Numbered from the stretch's first letter, positions 33,302 through 42,785 are shown. The stretch: DNA of 64,000 bases from G963665495 sp963677785 (GCA_963677785.2 CAXXDH010000003.1:1984001-2048000), one strand, 5' to 3'. Notes: generated from the letters alone by a model not told the origin. Program-made: numbers and translations.

Positions 33302-34714
33302 ATGACATTTCATATCATCACTTTTGGCTGCCAGATGAACGCCAATGATTCCGACTGGCTGGACCGCGCTTTGCGTGCGCAGGGCCTGGAACGGGCGGAA
33401 TTGGGGCAGGCCAAGATATACATACTCAACACCTGCAGCGTCCGGGAAAAGCCCGAACTGAAGGTCTACAGCCTGCTGGGCAGGTTGAAAGCCTATTGGG
33501 AACGGGATCCAGAGGTTTTTGTCGCCGTGGGCGGCTGCGTGGCCCAGCAGGTCGGAAAGCGTTTTCTGGAGCGTTTTCCTTTTGTTCGGCTGGTGTTCGG
33601 CGGAGACGGCGTGCCCATGGCGCCCCAGGCCATTCAACGGCTTCAGGAAGATCCCCGGCTGCGCATCAGCCTGCTGGATTTTTCCGAATCGTACGCCGAA
33701 CGTCCGAGTCACGCGCGGCAGCGCCCTGCGGGCGCGGTGCAGGCCTTTGTGAACATCATGCAGGGCTGCGACAATTTTTGCGCCTACTGCATTGTTCCCT
33801 ATGTCCGCGGACGACAGAAGTCCCGGACCAGCACGGCCATTCTGGAGGAATGCCGCCAGCTGGCCGAGCACGGCGCGCGCGACATCTCACTGCTGGGGCA
33901 GAACGTGAACTCCTACGGCCTGGACAAGGGCGGGGACGGGGTCAGCTTCGCCTCTCTGCTGCGGCAGGTGGCGGCCATCCCCGGCGTGGAACGGCTGCGA
34001 TTCGTCACCTCGCACCCCAAGGACCTCTCCGACGAGGTCATTGCGGTCTTTGGCGAACTGCCGGAACTCTGCCCGCAGCTTCATTTGCCCCTCCAATCGG
34101 GTTCGGATACCATTTTGCGCGCCATGGGGCGGCGTTATGACCTGAGCCGCTATTTGAATCTGGTGGACAACTTGCGCAGTGCGCGTCCGGAAATCACCCT
34201 GAGCACGGATTTCATCGTGGGGTTTCCCGGCGAGACCGAAGCAGATTTTGCCGACACCATCCGTGTCATGAAAGAAGTGGCTTTTGAAGCGAGTTTTTCA
34301 TTTCAGTATTGCGACAGGCCCGGCGTACGGGCCGAGCGTATGGCCCCCAAGGTGCCGGAAGAGGTCAAAACCGAGCGGCTGGCCCGTCTGCAGGCCCTGC
34401 AGGCGGAACTGACGCGCCGCGCTCTGGCCCGTACCGTGGGTACGGAGGTCCAGGTGCTGCTCGAAGGCGTCAGCAAAAAGCAGAATCTTCCCGGCAAGGA
34501 TGCGTCCGGGCAAATCTCTTTGCGCGGACGCGATGCGCACGGCCGCGTCGTGAACCTGGGCTGGCCGGCTCCTACGGGCTGGCAATTCTGCCCGGAACAG
34601 GGAACGGCCATGCCGCGCGTGTTGTCCGGATTGACCGGCAAGATTGTTCCAGCAGGAATTGTAGCGGCAAAGAAACACTCACTCTTTGGGAAAGCGACAG
34701 GTGAGCCATGGTAG
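33302..34714 (+). CDS. miaB: tRNA-2-methylthio-N6-isopentenyladenosine synthase MiaB
   Basis: A 470-residue radical SAM methylthiotransferase that adds the methylthio group to i6A37 of tRNAs. The N-terminal UPF0004 domain contributes Cys in FGCQMNANDS, NTCSVRE and VGGCVAQQ (second cluster). The radical SAM motif GCDNFCAYCIVPYVRGRQ (CxxxCxxC) is near residue 155, with the SAM region continuing to LPLQSGSDTILRAMGR. A TRAM domain closes the protein (about 375-440, VLLEGVSKKQN). The MiaB-type rather than RimO/MtaB-type assignment rests on NANDSDWL and IVPYVRGR. It overlaps the nuclease gene by seven bases. Confidence 0.96.
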   Translation: MTFHIITFGCQMNANDSDWLDRALRAQGLERAELGQAKIYILNTCSVREKPELKVYSLLGRLKAYWERDPEVFVAVGGCVAQQVGKRFLERFPFVRLVFGGDGVPMAPQAIQRLQEDPRLRISLLDFSESYAERPSHARQRPAGAVQAFVNIMQGCDNFCAYCIVPYVRGRQKSRTSTAILEECRQLAEHGARDISLLGQNVNSYGLDKGGDGVSFASLLRQVAAIPGVERLRFVTSHPKDLSDEVIAVFGELPELCPQLHLPLQSGSDTILRAMGRRYDLSRYLNLVDNLRSARPEITLSTDFIVGFPGETEADFADTIRVMKEVAFEASFSFQYCDRPGVRAERMAPKVPEEVKTERLARLQALQAELTRRALARTVGTEVQVLLEGVSKKQNLPGKDASGQISLRGRDAHGRVVNLGWPAPTGWQFCPEQGTAMPRVLSGLTGKIVPAGIVAAKKHSLFGKATGEPW

Positions 34715-35202
34715 AAATGAAAGTCTATGGACTGGCCCTGGATGAGGACACGCAGGTTCCGGTGTTGGTGCTCAAGGACAAGGAAGAAAAATCGGTGCTG
34801 CCCATCTGGATCGGCGCCATGGAGGCAATGGCCATTTCTCTTGCTCTCAACGGAGTCAAGCTGCCGCGCCCCATGACCCACGATCTGCTGCTCTCCACCA
34901 TCAGCGCGCTGGATGCCAAGGTTATGGCCGTGAACGTGATATCCTTGAAAGACGGCACCTATTACGCGGAAGTGGAAGTGGATCAGGGCGGGGTACGCAA
35001 GAACATCGACTGCCGCCCCTCGGACGGCATTGCCCTGGCCTTGCGCGCCGAAGCGCCCATTACAGTGGATGAGGAAGTGCTGACGCAGGCTGAGACGGAA
35101 AAAAAGATCGACGCCAAGCCCGTATTGCATACCAATGATGCCGACAAGTGGAACGAACTGTTGGAAAAATTGAACATCGACGACACCAAATACAAAATGT
35201 AG
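34708..35202 (+). CDS. Bifunctional nuclease family (DUF151) protein
   Basis: A 164-residue protein of the bifunctional nuclease family. The core reads VYGLALDEDTQVPVLVLKDK, then LPIWIGAMEAMAISLALNG and RPMTHDLLLSTISALDA, with the SDGIALALRAEAPI motif typical of DUF151. No signal peptide. The start overlaps miaB by seven bases and the next gene begins five bases after its stop, so miaB, this gene and the PHP gene form one operon. The relation of this protein to tRNA modification is unknown. It is frequently seen beside miaB in this bacterial group. Confidence 0.88.
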   Translation: MVEMKVYGLALDEDTQVPVLVLKDKEEKSVLPIWIGAMEAMAISLALNGVKLPRPMTHDLLLSTISALDAKVMAVNVISLKDGTYYAEVEVDQGGVRKNIDCRPSDGIALALRAEAPITVDEEVLTQAETEKKIDAKPVLHTNDADKWNELLEKLNIDDTKYKM

Positions 35203-35207
35203 GCGCA

Positions 35208-35867
35208 ATGATAGATCTGCATACGCATACGACATTCAGCGACGGCGAGCTGATTCCCGCCGAATTGCTCAGGCGCGCGCGCGTGGCCGGATACCGGGCC
35301 GTGGCCTTTACCGACCATGCGGACGCCAGCAATCTGGAACTGATTCTGACGCATATGGCCAAGGTGGCGGGGAGTTACTCGGCCTATTCCGGCATCGACT
35401 GCTTTTTGGGGGTGGAGGTGACCCACGTGCCGCCGGGACTCATCGCGCCCACTGTGGAGCGGGCTCGTGAGCTGGGCGCGCAGATAGTTGTGGTGCACGG
35501 CGAAACCCTGGTGGAACCCGTGGCCCAGGGGACCAATCTGGCCGCCATCGAAGCCGGTGTGGACGTGTTGGCCCATCCGGGGCTGATAACGGACGAGGAA
35601 ACCGCTCTGGCTGTCGAAAAGGGCGTGCACCTGGAAATCACCACGCGCAAGGGGCATTCGCTGTCCAACGGGCATGTGGTCTGCATGGCGCGCAAACACG
35701 GCGCCAGGCTGGTCATCAACAACGACGCCCATGCGCCCGGCGACCAGGTCTCCCGCGAGTTGCGCAAAAATATCGCCCTGGGCGCGGGCATGAGCGCGGA
35801 CGAATACGAAACTGCGGAAGCCAATTCCGCACGGATCGTCGAACGCATGATCGCCGCCTGCAAATAG
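35208..35867 (+). CDS. PHP domain phosphoesterase
   Basis: A 219-residue PHP-fold metal-dependent hydrolase. Ligands are visible at the start (DLHTHTTFSDGELIPAEL), in AFTDHADASN, in FLGVEVTHVPP, in VVVHGE, in VLAHPGLI, and in INNDAHAP. This is the small histidinol-phosphatase-like group that may remove phosphate from nucleotides or sugars. It starts 5 bases after the DUF151 stop with the ATG inside a weak site. Substrate unknown. Last gene of the miaB operon. Confidence 0.88.
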   Translation: MIDLHTHTTFSDGELIPAELLRRARVAGYRAVAFTDHADASNLELILTHMAKVAGSYSAYSGIDCFLGVEVTHVPPGLIAPTVERARELGAQIVVVHGETLVEPVAQGTNLAAIEAGVDVLAHPGLITDEETALAVEKGVHLEITTRKGHSLSNGHVVCMARKHGARLVINNDAHAPGDQVSRELRKNIALGAGMSADEYETAEANSARIVERMIAACK

Positions 35868-35910
35868 CCCGGCCTGCGCGCAACCACTACCAAAGCAAGC
35901 GAGCAAAGCA

Positions 35911-36672
35911 ATGTCCAAGTCATTGGACGACAAAATCGAATGTGCGGCTGATTTCTGGCGCGATGCCAAATTTCCCATTGCTTTGACCGGCGCTGGCATT
36001 TCCGTGGCCAGCGGCATTCCGGATTTCCGCAGCCCGGGCGGTCTTTGGGAACGCTACGATCCCGGACTGGTGGCTTCCATTTCGGGACTGCGTACGCGGC
36101 CGCGCAAGGTCTGGGAGTTTCTGCTGGATCTGGAAGAGCTCACCCGCGAGGCCCAGCCCACTGCCGCGCACAAGGCCTTGGCGGAGCTGGAAGCTGCCGG
36201 GAAACTGTACGGCGTGATCACCCAGAACATCGACAATTTGCATCAGCGGGCCGGGTCTGAACATGTGGTCGAATATCATGGAACGGCCGCCCGTTACTAT
36301 TGCATGTGGTGCAAGAAGGAATTCGATCCGGCGCACATCCGAACGCTTCGAAAGGAAAATCTGCCCTGGTGCTGCGACGAATGCGGCAAAGTCATCCGTC
36401 CTGATATTGTTTTTTACGGTGAAATGATTCCCTCCAAAGCAACTGCCGCGAGCAACCAGCTGGTCTCCAAAGCCGATCTGATGCTTATCGTGGGCACTTC
36501 CGGGGAAGTCGCCCCGTGCAATATGCTTCCTTCACGCGTGGCCTCTCACGGCGGCGTGGTCATAGAAATTAATCTTGGCCGTACGAATTTCAACGGCGTG
36601 ACTGATTTGCGTTTCGATGCTTCCGCCGATGAAGTGCTTCCTGCCATTGCCAGGCTCGTTCTGGACAACTAG
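35911..36672 (+). CDS. SIR2 family NAD-dependent deacylase (paralogue 1)
   Basis: A 253-residue sirtuin that removes acyl groups from lysines using NAD. Motifs: ALTGAGISVASGIPDFRSPG (about residues 25-44), TQNIDNLHQRAG, catalytic His in VEYHGTA, zinc pairs CMWC and CDEC, then VGTSGEVAPC. The loop after the first zinc pair differs from the second sirtuin of the window (56551-57273). It begins 43 bases after the PHP gene and could share its transcript. Cytoplasmic. Confidence 0.93.
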   Translation: MSKSLDDKIECAADFWRDAKFPIALTGAGISVASGIPDFRSPGGLWERYDPGLVASISGLRTRPRKVWEFLLDLEELTREAQPTAAHKALAELEAAGKLYGVITQNIDNLHQRAGSEHVVEYHGTAARYYCMWCKKEFDPAHIRTLRKENLPWCCDECGKVIRPDIVFYGEMIPSKATAASNQLVSKADLMLIVGTSGEVAPCNMLPSRVASHGGVVIEINLGRTNFNGVTDLRFDASADEVLPAIARLVLDN

Positions 36673-36844
36673 CGAATCCGGAGAGGGGCCTGTCTGCGCG
36701 AAATAAGCCGTTGCGGTTTCGCCTAATTGATAGTTGTTCTCTTTGGCCTGAATGGGCTGTTTTTTCGAAAAAATTGGGGTATAGTGTATCCGTAGCGGAT
36801 GTTTTGTATCCAAACCCGAAATCGATGCGGCGTCAGGGGGGGCT

Positions 36845-37483
36845 ATGGAGTACGCAAAAAGTGGTCGAACGGCGGCCGTTCGTTATGACGCAGTGGCTAT
36901 CGGCGTTTCTGCGGGCGGATTGAACGCCCTGCGTACGATCCTTCCGGAGTTGCCTGCGGATTTTCCCGCGGCAGTGATTATCTGCCAGCATCTCAATCCG
37001 CAATCGGATGATTTCATCGCCCGTTATCTTGACGATATTACCGCAATACATGTCAAGGAAGCCGAGGAAAAAGAACCCATTCTGCCTGGGGTGGCCTATT
37101 TGGCACCTCCCAATTACCATCTTCTGGTGGAAGAAGACCGTAGTTTTTCACTTTCCTGCGAAGCCCGGGTCTGTTTTGCCCGTCCGTCCATAGACGTGCT
37201 GTTCGAAACCGCGGCCGAGGCCTACGGCAACCGTTTGATCGGCCTCGTACTTACCGGCGCCAACAACGACGGCAGCAACGGTTTGCAACAGATTATCCGG
37301 GCCGGTGGACTGGGTATTGTCCAGGACCCGGCAACGGCGGAGGCCAGACAAATGCCCCAGGCCGCCATTGAGCTGGTGAAGCCGGAACTCATCTATCCGC
37401 TGGAAACCATCGCCCTGGTGCTGGACCGCCTCGTACGCCAGGGCCGCCTTGACACAGATCTGCCTGAAGTTTCCATGTCCTGA
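36845..37483 (+). CDS. Stand-alone CheB-type methylesterase domain
   Basis: A 212-residue protein equal to the catalytic domain of chemotaxis CheB, with no receiver domain. The serine hydrolase motifs are seen: nucleophile in AIGVSAGGLNAL, His in IICQHLNPQ, and Asp in LTGANNDGSNGL. It could demethylate or deamidate chemoreceptors without phosphorylation control, or act on another glutamate ester. No other chemotaxis gene is in the window. The ATG at 36845 follows AGGGGGGGCT. Its regulation is not shown. Confidence 0.88.
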   Translation: MEYAKSGRTAAVRYDAVAIGVSAGGLNALRTILPELPADFPAAVIICQHLNPQSDDFIARYLDDITAIHVKEAEEKEPILPGVAYLAPPNYHLLVEEDRSFSLSCEARVCFARPSIDVLFETAAEAYGNRLIGLVLTGANNDGSNGLQQIIRAGGLGIVQDPATAEARQMPQAAIELVKPELIYPLETIALVLDRLVRQGRLDTDLPEVSMS

Positions 37484-37787
37484 CCTTTTCAACAGCAGTT
37501 GTTTTTTGCAATAGACCCGCCATCGCAGTGGAAGAATTTATAGATACTGAAAGTTCTTCCACAGATCCACTCCGTTCAAGTCTGAATATGTACCAATTGC
37601 ATTTTTCTCTCTTCACTTTCGCTTAAGCACAAGTAAAGAAAGCAGAAGTATCATAAAAAAATATAAGGATACTTTGACATGCTTTGAATTATTATATAAT
37701 TAAATAATATTTATTGAAATAATGAAATGTTGTTTTCGGCACCAACAGGGGAGTTTCCCCCTAAATCGAGAGAATGAAGGAGAGGGG
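37484..37787. other. Intergenic, AT-rich promoter region
   Basis: 304 bases with no supported gene. The right part is AT-rich with the promoter at 37674-37700. Nothing else was recognised. Confidence 0.45.
37674..37700 (+). promoter_or_regulatory. Promoter of the subtilase gene
   Basis: TTGACA, then TATAAT at a 15-base spacing in an AT-rich stretch 88 bases before the gene. The hexamers are perfect but the spacing is shorter than ideal, so the exact -10 is uncertain. Confidence 0.45.
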
Positions 37788-40010
37788 ATGAAAAAGAGCT
37801 TGTGCTGTTTTTTGTTGTTTCTGGGGATGTTTGTTTCTGGTGTTTTCTGCGTTTCCACAGCCTTTGCGGATTCAGATGAAAAAGTGGCGGATCCGATAGC
37901 CATTTCGACTAAACTGCAGGAGACCGGCAGCGCGCGTGTAATTGTTTCGTTTCAGCTGGACGACTATGCGAGTATGCGCAGCGCTTCTATTGCGGCCAAA
38001 AAAAACGCTGTGGGCAGTTCGGCTGTATCAGTAAAACAGGCCGCAGCAGTTCAGGCGGAAGCATCCTTGGCAGCGGCGGTCACGTCGGGAGTTTCCCAGG
38101 TGTTGCAGAACGTCGGCAGCGGCTCGGTGGAACTTGTCCGGACGTTCAAGACCATACCCGCGGCGATTCTCACTGTGGACAGTGCCGGATTGTTCGCCCT
38201 GGAGGATCTCGATGGGGTGACGCATATCCAGCTGGACAAGAAGCATAAGCTGCAGTTGCCGGTGGAAACGACGCCGGTCCGTCCGGCCTTAAGCGACACC
38301 ATTCCCCTTATCGGCGCTGATGAGGCCTGGGACCAGGGCTATACGGGCGAGGGCTGGTATGTGGCCATTCTGGACACGGGAATTCGGACCACGCATGAGT
38401 TTTTTGAAGGGAAAGATATCATCGAGGCCTGCTACACCACCAAAACGGATGAAAACCCTGACGCCAGAATGTGTCCCAACGGCGAGGACAATCAGACCGG
38501 TGAAGGCGCCGCAGCCTTGTACGACAGTGACTATGAAGGCTATGATCATGGCGTTCATGTCGCGGGCATAGCCACAGGGCACAAATCCGACAATTCTCTC
38601 AACGGGGTGGCGAAGAATGCGGATATTATCGCGGTGAATGTTTTTTCCGATGGTTACGAAGACGAAGGTGAACCTGCCTCGTACTATGCCGACGGGGATG
38701 TGATCCGCGGTATGGAATTCGTCTATTCGCAGCAGGGCACGTACCAGGTCGCAGCGGTGAACATGAGCATAGGCTACTCTTTGTATGATAATGAAAGTGA
38801 GTGCGATTCCGATTATTCAGCAACAAAAAGCGCAATCGACAATCTCAAGGATGTGGGGATCGCTGTTGTCGTGGCCGCGGGTAACGAAGGATCTTGCGGC
38901 TCTATCGATGATCCCGCTTGTATTTCTTCGGCCATTGCCATTGGCGCCACGGATAAAAGCGATGTAAAGGCGGATTTCAGCAGCTGGAACAAGGACATGG
39001 TGCCTTTGTTCGCGCCCGGAGTGGCCATAACGTCCTCCACAGGAGCTTCAGATACGAGTTATGAAGCCTGGTCCGGCACTTCCATGGCCACGCCTGTTGT
39101 TGCCGGGACCTGGGCCGTATTGAAACAGAAGAATCCGGACGCCGGCGTGGATGACATTCTTGAGGCGCTGACAAGCACGGCCAAACACGTGACGTTCGAC
39201 ACCTGCGACAACCCGACAGACATTGACCGCAGGATTTCCGTTAACGATGCGCTGGATCAACTGTACCCCGAATCTGATTTAGAAGCCGACATTCTCTGGC
39301 ATAATACGGAGAACGGACGCAATGCCGTCTGGTTTATGAATGGCGCGGTATATTTGGGTATAGAGATGCTGGACAGCACAAATCCGCGTTGGAACATGGT
39401 TGGCGCCGGTGATTTCAACAATGACGGCGAGACGGATATTCTCTGGCGCGAATCCAGCAAAAACGCCATCTGGTATATGGACGGCACGGAAATGAGCAGC
39501 TGGACCATGATCGACGAGGCTCCGGAGGCCTGGGAAGTCGTAGGCGTCGCCGATTGCAATCAGGACGGCGACGTGGATATTTATTGGCAGAACCAGGATA
39601 CCCGCAAAATCGCCATTTGGTACATGGATGGCGCTGATATCAGTGAAACAGTCATTTCTGAAAACACGCAGGACGCCCCTTGGGCCATTGTCGGCGTTGC
39701 CGATTTTAATTCCGACGGATCTCCGGATTTGCTTTGGAGAAATTCCACAAGCGGTGAAAATGAAATCTGGGAAATGGATGGCAGCAACTGGACCGAGACC
39801 GCGGATTCGCTGCAAAGCGCGGATACGGCCTGGAGCGTGGTCGGCACGGGCGATTTCAATGGGGATGGCGAATCCGACATCCTTTGGCGCAAATCTTCAA
39901 CAGGCGACAACTGCATCTGGTACATGAATGATACGGAGTATTCCTCGCATGCAATTATCAATCAAGCCTCCAGTCCCTGGGAGATTCAGGGCGTTGGCAT
40001 TTTTGACTGA
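37788..40010 (+). CDS. Secreted subtilisin-like serine protease with C-terminal repeat domain
   Basis: A 740-residue exported protease. Signal peptide: KKSLCCFLLFLGMFVSGVF, cut near AFA. A propeptide of I9 type follows (ARVIVSFQLDDYAS). The S8 catalytic domain spans about 165-510 with Asp in VAILDTGI, His in YDHGVHVAGI and Ser in WSGTSMATPVVAG. The C-terminal 230 residues are about five FG-GAP/VCBS-type repeats (DFNNDGETDILW, DFNGDGESDILW) with calcium-binding DxNxDG sites, a fold used for adhesion or substrate binding. The ATG at 37788 was chosen because of the GAAGGAGAGG site; a frame extending to 37722 gives no signal peptide. A strong terminator follows. Confidence 0.93.
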   Translation: MKKSLCCFLLFLGMFVSGVFCVSTAFADSDEKVADPIAISTKLQETGSARVIVSFQLDDYASMRSASIAAKKNAVGSSAVSVKQAAAVQAEASLAAAVTSGVSQVLQNVGSGSVELVRTFKTIPAAILTVDSAGLFALEDLDGVTHIQLDKKHKLQLPVETTPVRPALSDTIPLIGADEAWDQGYTGEGWYVAILDTGIRTTHEFFEGKDIIEACYTTKTDENPDARMCPNGEDNQTGEGAAALYDSDYEGYDHGVHVAGIATGHKSDNSLNGVAKNADIIAVNVFSDGYEDEGEPASYYADGDVIRGMEFVYSQQGTYQVAAVNMSIGYSLYDNESECDSDYSATKSAIDNLKDVGIAVVVAAGNEGSCGSIDDPACISSAIAIGATDKSDVKADFSSWNKDMVPLFAPGVAITSSTGASDTSYEAWSGTSMATPVVAGTWAVLKQKNPDAGVDDILEALTSTAKHVTFDTCDNPTDIDRRISVNDALDQLYPESDLEADILWHNTENGRNAVWFMNGAVYLGIEMLDSTNPRWNMVGAGDFNNDGETDILWRESSKNAIWYMDGTEMSSWTMIDEAPEAWEVVGVADCNQDGDVDIYWQNQDTRKIAIWYMDGADISETVISENTQDAPWAIVGVADFNSDGSPDLLWRNSTSGENEIWEMDGSNWTETADSLQSADTAWSVVGTGDFNGDGESDILWRKSSTGDNCIWYMNDTEYSSHAIINQASSPWEIQGVGIFD

Positions 40011-40045
40011 TTCTTGAAAGCCGGTTGGATTTGAAAAAGGTCAAC

Positions 40046-40081
40046 ACAGCTCCCTTGTCGCCAAGGGAGCTGTTCTTTTTT
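40046..40081 (+). terminator. Rho-independent terminator
   Basis: Perfect 11-bp stem ACAGCTCCCTT / AAGGGAGCTGT with a six-base loop, followed by TCTTTTTT. It ends the subtilase gene. Confidence 0.95.
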
Positions 40082-40143
40082 GTGCGCCCGGCAGGGCGCG
40101 CTTATTTTTGAAGGTGCGAGACCTCTGCAGGCCGCCGTACGCG

Positions 40144-41025
40144 TTAATTGCTCACCCAGAGCGAGCCGGTTTCGAGCGAACGCAGCAGCTTGTGGCTGAC
40201 CGAGCCGATGACCAGCCGGTGCAGAAATGGCGCTTCTTCGCCCGTACGGCCCACGGCGACTGCCGCGAAGGAACCTTTGTGCACCTTGTCCAGAATCCGG
40301 CGGGCGGCTCCGGCGCTGCGCACGATCTCCGTCGTGATCTGTTCTTTCGGGAGATTGTTTTCCAGCAGGATTTCACGCGCCTGGTCCACAATGTCCTCGG
40401 CCTGCATCCGGTTTTCTTCCTTGGCCGGATCCCAGACATGATAGATATGCACCTTGTGCCTGGGTTCTTCGGCCAGAATGAACCCCACGTGATCCGCGAT
40501 ACGCAGACTCGGGTCCGAGCCGTCGGCGCAGAGCAGTACGTCCCGGTAGTCGGGAGGCGTCGGACGGCAGATCCAGAACGGTATGGTGTGGTTGGCCACG
40601 AAAATCCGGCTGGTGACGCTGTCTTCAACGATTTCCTGCACACGGGAAAGACCGCGCCGGCCAAGGATGATGGCGTCGTAGAGTCCGTGTTCGCCTTCCA
40701 GGATGATGTCGATGTTGGTGGGGCGGTCGCGGAATTTGAATTTCAAGGTGATCTGGTCCGGGTTGAATCCGTAATAGGACACGAGAAAGCGTCTGGCCTG
40801 CTCCAGGGTTTTGCGGCATTGGGCTTCACGCTTGTGAGCGAGCAGTTCGAGTTCGTTTTTTTCTTCAAAAGACGGCATTCCGGGTTCGTATTTTGCCGGG
40901 CGCATTGCGCTGAAAAACAGGGTAACGTCGATCTTGGACGGGTCGCTTACAAAACGTCCGAGAAATTTGAGACCGTAGAGGGCGTTGAGATCGCTGCTGA
41001 TGGTGGCGAGGTAATGCCGGCGCAT
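40144..41025 (-). CDS. Universal stress protein family protein (long form)
   Basis: A 293-residue protein of the USP fold. Two weak USP-like halves can be seen, the second with LLCADGSDPSLRIADHVGF and AVGRTGEEAPFLHRLVIGSVSHKLL, where the GSVS region is the ATP-binding signature. It ends 17 bases after the neighbouring USP gene begins, on the same strand. The set (kinase-like, USP, long USP) is read from 42541 to 40144 and probably answers stress. No partner domain is attached. Role of the N-terminal half is not known. Confidence 0.8.
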   Translation of the reverse strand: MRRHYLATISSDLNALYGLKFLGRFVSDPSKIDVTLFFSAMRPAKYEPGMPSFEEKNELELLAHKREAQCRKTLEQARRFLVSYYGFNPDQITLKFKFRDRPTNIDIILEGEHGLYDAIILGRRGLSRVQEIVEDSVTSRIFVANHTIPFWICRPTPPDYRDVLLCADGSDPSLRIADHVGFILAEEPRHKVHIYHVWDPAKEENRMQAEDIVDQAREILLENNLPKEQITTEIVRSAGAARRILDKVHKGSFAAVAVGRTGEEAPFLHRLVIGSVSHKLLRSLETGSLWVSN

Positions 41026-41042
41026 GGGGGAGTCTCCTTTGG

Positions 41043-41537
41043 TTATGAAACCACCCAGACAGTACAGTTTTTTACGTAATGGATGATTTTATTTGAGACG
41101 GATCCGAATAAAAAGGCTTCGGCCTTGGATATGCCGCGCCGTCCGAGAACAACGGTGCCGAAGCCGCCTTCATGTACGACGTCAAGTATACGCATGGAAA
41201 GATTGCCGCTCATGCTGCAGGTATGGGGGTCCGCTACGTCACCGGGAGACTTGCAGCTGGTGATATAGTTTTCAGTGATCCCCTCGGGAGGCACGTTTTT
41301 GCCCTCCAAGACGTCCCGGCAATCCACGAGAAAGGCTTTGACGGATTTTCTGTGCTTTTCGCTTTCGGTCTTCCAGCTCTCGTCGTCCGCAAAGAGGTCG
41401 CGATCAGGAAGCTTTTCTATGTGCAGGAGCTGAATGGTGAAACCGGGCGTGTTGCGGATGACTTCTCCGGCGTACATCACGGCCCGCATGGAATTTTCCG
41501 AGCCGTCAACCGCAATCAAAACTTTCTTGCAGTCCAT
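41043..41537 (-). CDS. Universal stress protein (UspA fold)
   Basis: A 164-residue protein with the USP fold. Start strand KKVLIAVDGSENSMRAVMYA is the usual first beta strand with the ATP-binding Asp, and the C-terminus shows VVLGRRGISKAEAFLFGSVS, the GRRG-GSVS nucleotide signature, so it should bind ATP. Ten bases upstream of the start is a good ribosome site (GGAGGTGTG). It lies 17 bases upstream of the longer USP gene and 44 bases downstream of the kinase-like gene. Confidence 0.9.
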   Translation of the reverse strand: MDCKKVLIAVDGSENSMRAVMYAGEVIRNTPGFTIQLLHIEKLPDRDLFADDESWKTESEKHRKSVKAFLVDCRDVLEGKNVPPEGITENYITSCKSPGDVADPHTCSMSGNLSMRILDVVHEGGFGTVVLGRRGISKAEAFLFGSVSNKIIHYVKNCTVWVVS

Positions 41538-41581
41538 AACACACCTCCGGGAAACACCCGCGCCGCATCAGGAAGCCTCTG

Positions 41582-42541
41582 TCAGGGCAGATACTTCGTA
41601 CTGGCGCGCAGGTCGGTTAAAAGTTCTTCCACGGAATCGTAGAAGATTTCGGTGCCTTTGGAAAAATGCAGCAGCACCCAGTTCAGCTGTTCGGGGACAT
41701 AGGGGAACAGCTTGCGCAAATTCACGATCCGGTTGTGCTGCATCAACGAAAAGTCGTCCTCGGTGATGGCATCTGAAACCGAAGCCGGAAAATCACTATC
41801 GAGTAGGCGTTTGTAGGTCCAGGTTCCTTTACCGATCAGATAGATCAGCGAATTGCCCAGGCCGAAAATGTCCAGGCCAAAAGGATTTTCATGAAAATCG
41901 AACGTATAGTCGAAATCTATCCAGCGGTAGCGCCCGCTGCCGTGTTCCACCAGCAGATGATCGCGCCGGATGTCGCCGTGCTTTTCCCAATTGGAGTGTA
42001 AAAATCCAATGGCTTCACAAGCATGGATGAAATTCTGCAAAATGGACGGCAGATATTTGTGGAAATAGGTCTCGTGGTCCGCCTCCAGATCATGCACCAT
42101 CTCGTCCAGCCGCTTGCCGCGGATCACATCCAGGATCCGGACGATGTTGTTTTTGGCGTCCAGAATCGAGCGCCCCTGCATGAAGCGGGTATCGTTGCGG
42201 ACGAGATTGAGGATCCGGGCTTCCTTTTCCGGACTGCGGTGGCAGATGACTTCGTAATCGCCGACCTTGATGGGAAAGCTCTCGTGAAAGACGAGTTTCA
42301 GGATTTTCCTTTGCCCGGTTTCCATGCAGCGGCAGCGTTTGACCCAGTATTTGGGGTCTTCCATGCCGAAACGTTTTTCGCTTTCATCCTTGAGGACAAG
42401 GTAATGTTGATCCTCCAGAGCAATCACGTCGCCATAGGAAATGTCCATGAACTGCGTCGTATCCGTAAAGATACGGCCGCAATACCGTATGGGGAATTCG
42501 GGTACGTACCGCTCCACCAGTTCCTTGACCTCAGCCGACAT
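41582..42541 (-). CDS. Protein kinase-like protein
   Basis: A 319-residue protein with a kinase-like fold in its second half. HGDIRRDHLLVEHG (about residue 190) resembles the HRD catalytic loop and RWIDFDYTFDFHENPF the metal-binding DFG-type region, with the following FGLDIFGLGNSLIYL. The P-loop Lys is not obvious, so activity should be tested. The first half is a beta-rich domain of unknown function. Start 42541 was chosen because GGAGG lies six bases upstream; an alternative at 42553 has none. It is the first gene of the kinase-USP-USP run. Confidence 0.75.
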   Translation of the reverse strand: MSAEVKELVERYVPEFPIRYCGRIFTDTTQFMDISYGDVIALEDQHYLVLKDESEKRFGMEDPKYWVKRCRCMETGQRKILKLVFHESFPIKVGDYEVICHRSPEKEARILNLVRNDTRFMQGRSILDAKNNIVRILDVIRGKRLDEMVHDLEADHETYFHKYLPSILQNFIHACEAIGFLHSNWEKHGDIRRDHLLVEHGSGRYRWIDFDYTFDFHENPFGLDIFGLGNSLIYLIGKGTWTYKRLLDSDFPASVSDAITEDDFSLMQHNRIVNLRKLFPYVPEQLNWVLLHFSKGTEIFYDSVEELLTDLRASTKYLP

Positions 42542-42674
42542 GATGGCCTCCAAAGGATGGATTGGGCAGGGAGAAGAATGGTTTCCTTACAAGAAAAATA
42601 GCCACTTGGATGTGGGGTGTCAATAAAGGTGAGGGCTGCTTTCAGAGCGAGCGCATTTTAAATTCAAAAGGTAT

Positions 42675-42737
42675 TGCCTCCGGCGGCTTAAGAACCCTTT
42701 CGAAAAAGGGGTCTTAAGAATCTCCTAAAACTTTTAG
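42675..42737 (+). repeat. CCTCCGGCGG hairpin repeat, copy 4
   Basis: Same order as copy 1: TGCCTCCGGCGG, arms CTTAAGAACCC and GGGTCTTAAG, then CTCCTAAAACTTTT. It lies 130 bases upstream of the kinase-like gene, so it is not simply a gene-end terminator. Confidence 0.78.
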
Positions 42738-42785
42738 CAATAAGAACTATTATAAGTCTTCCATGTAGTTGGTTGTAAATATTAT

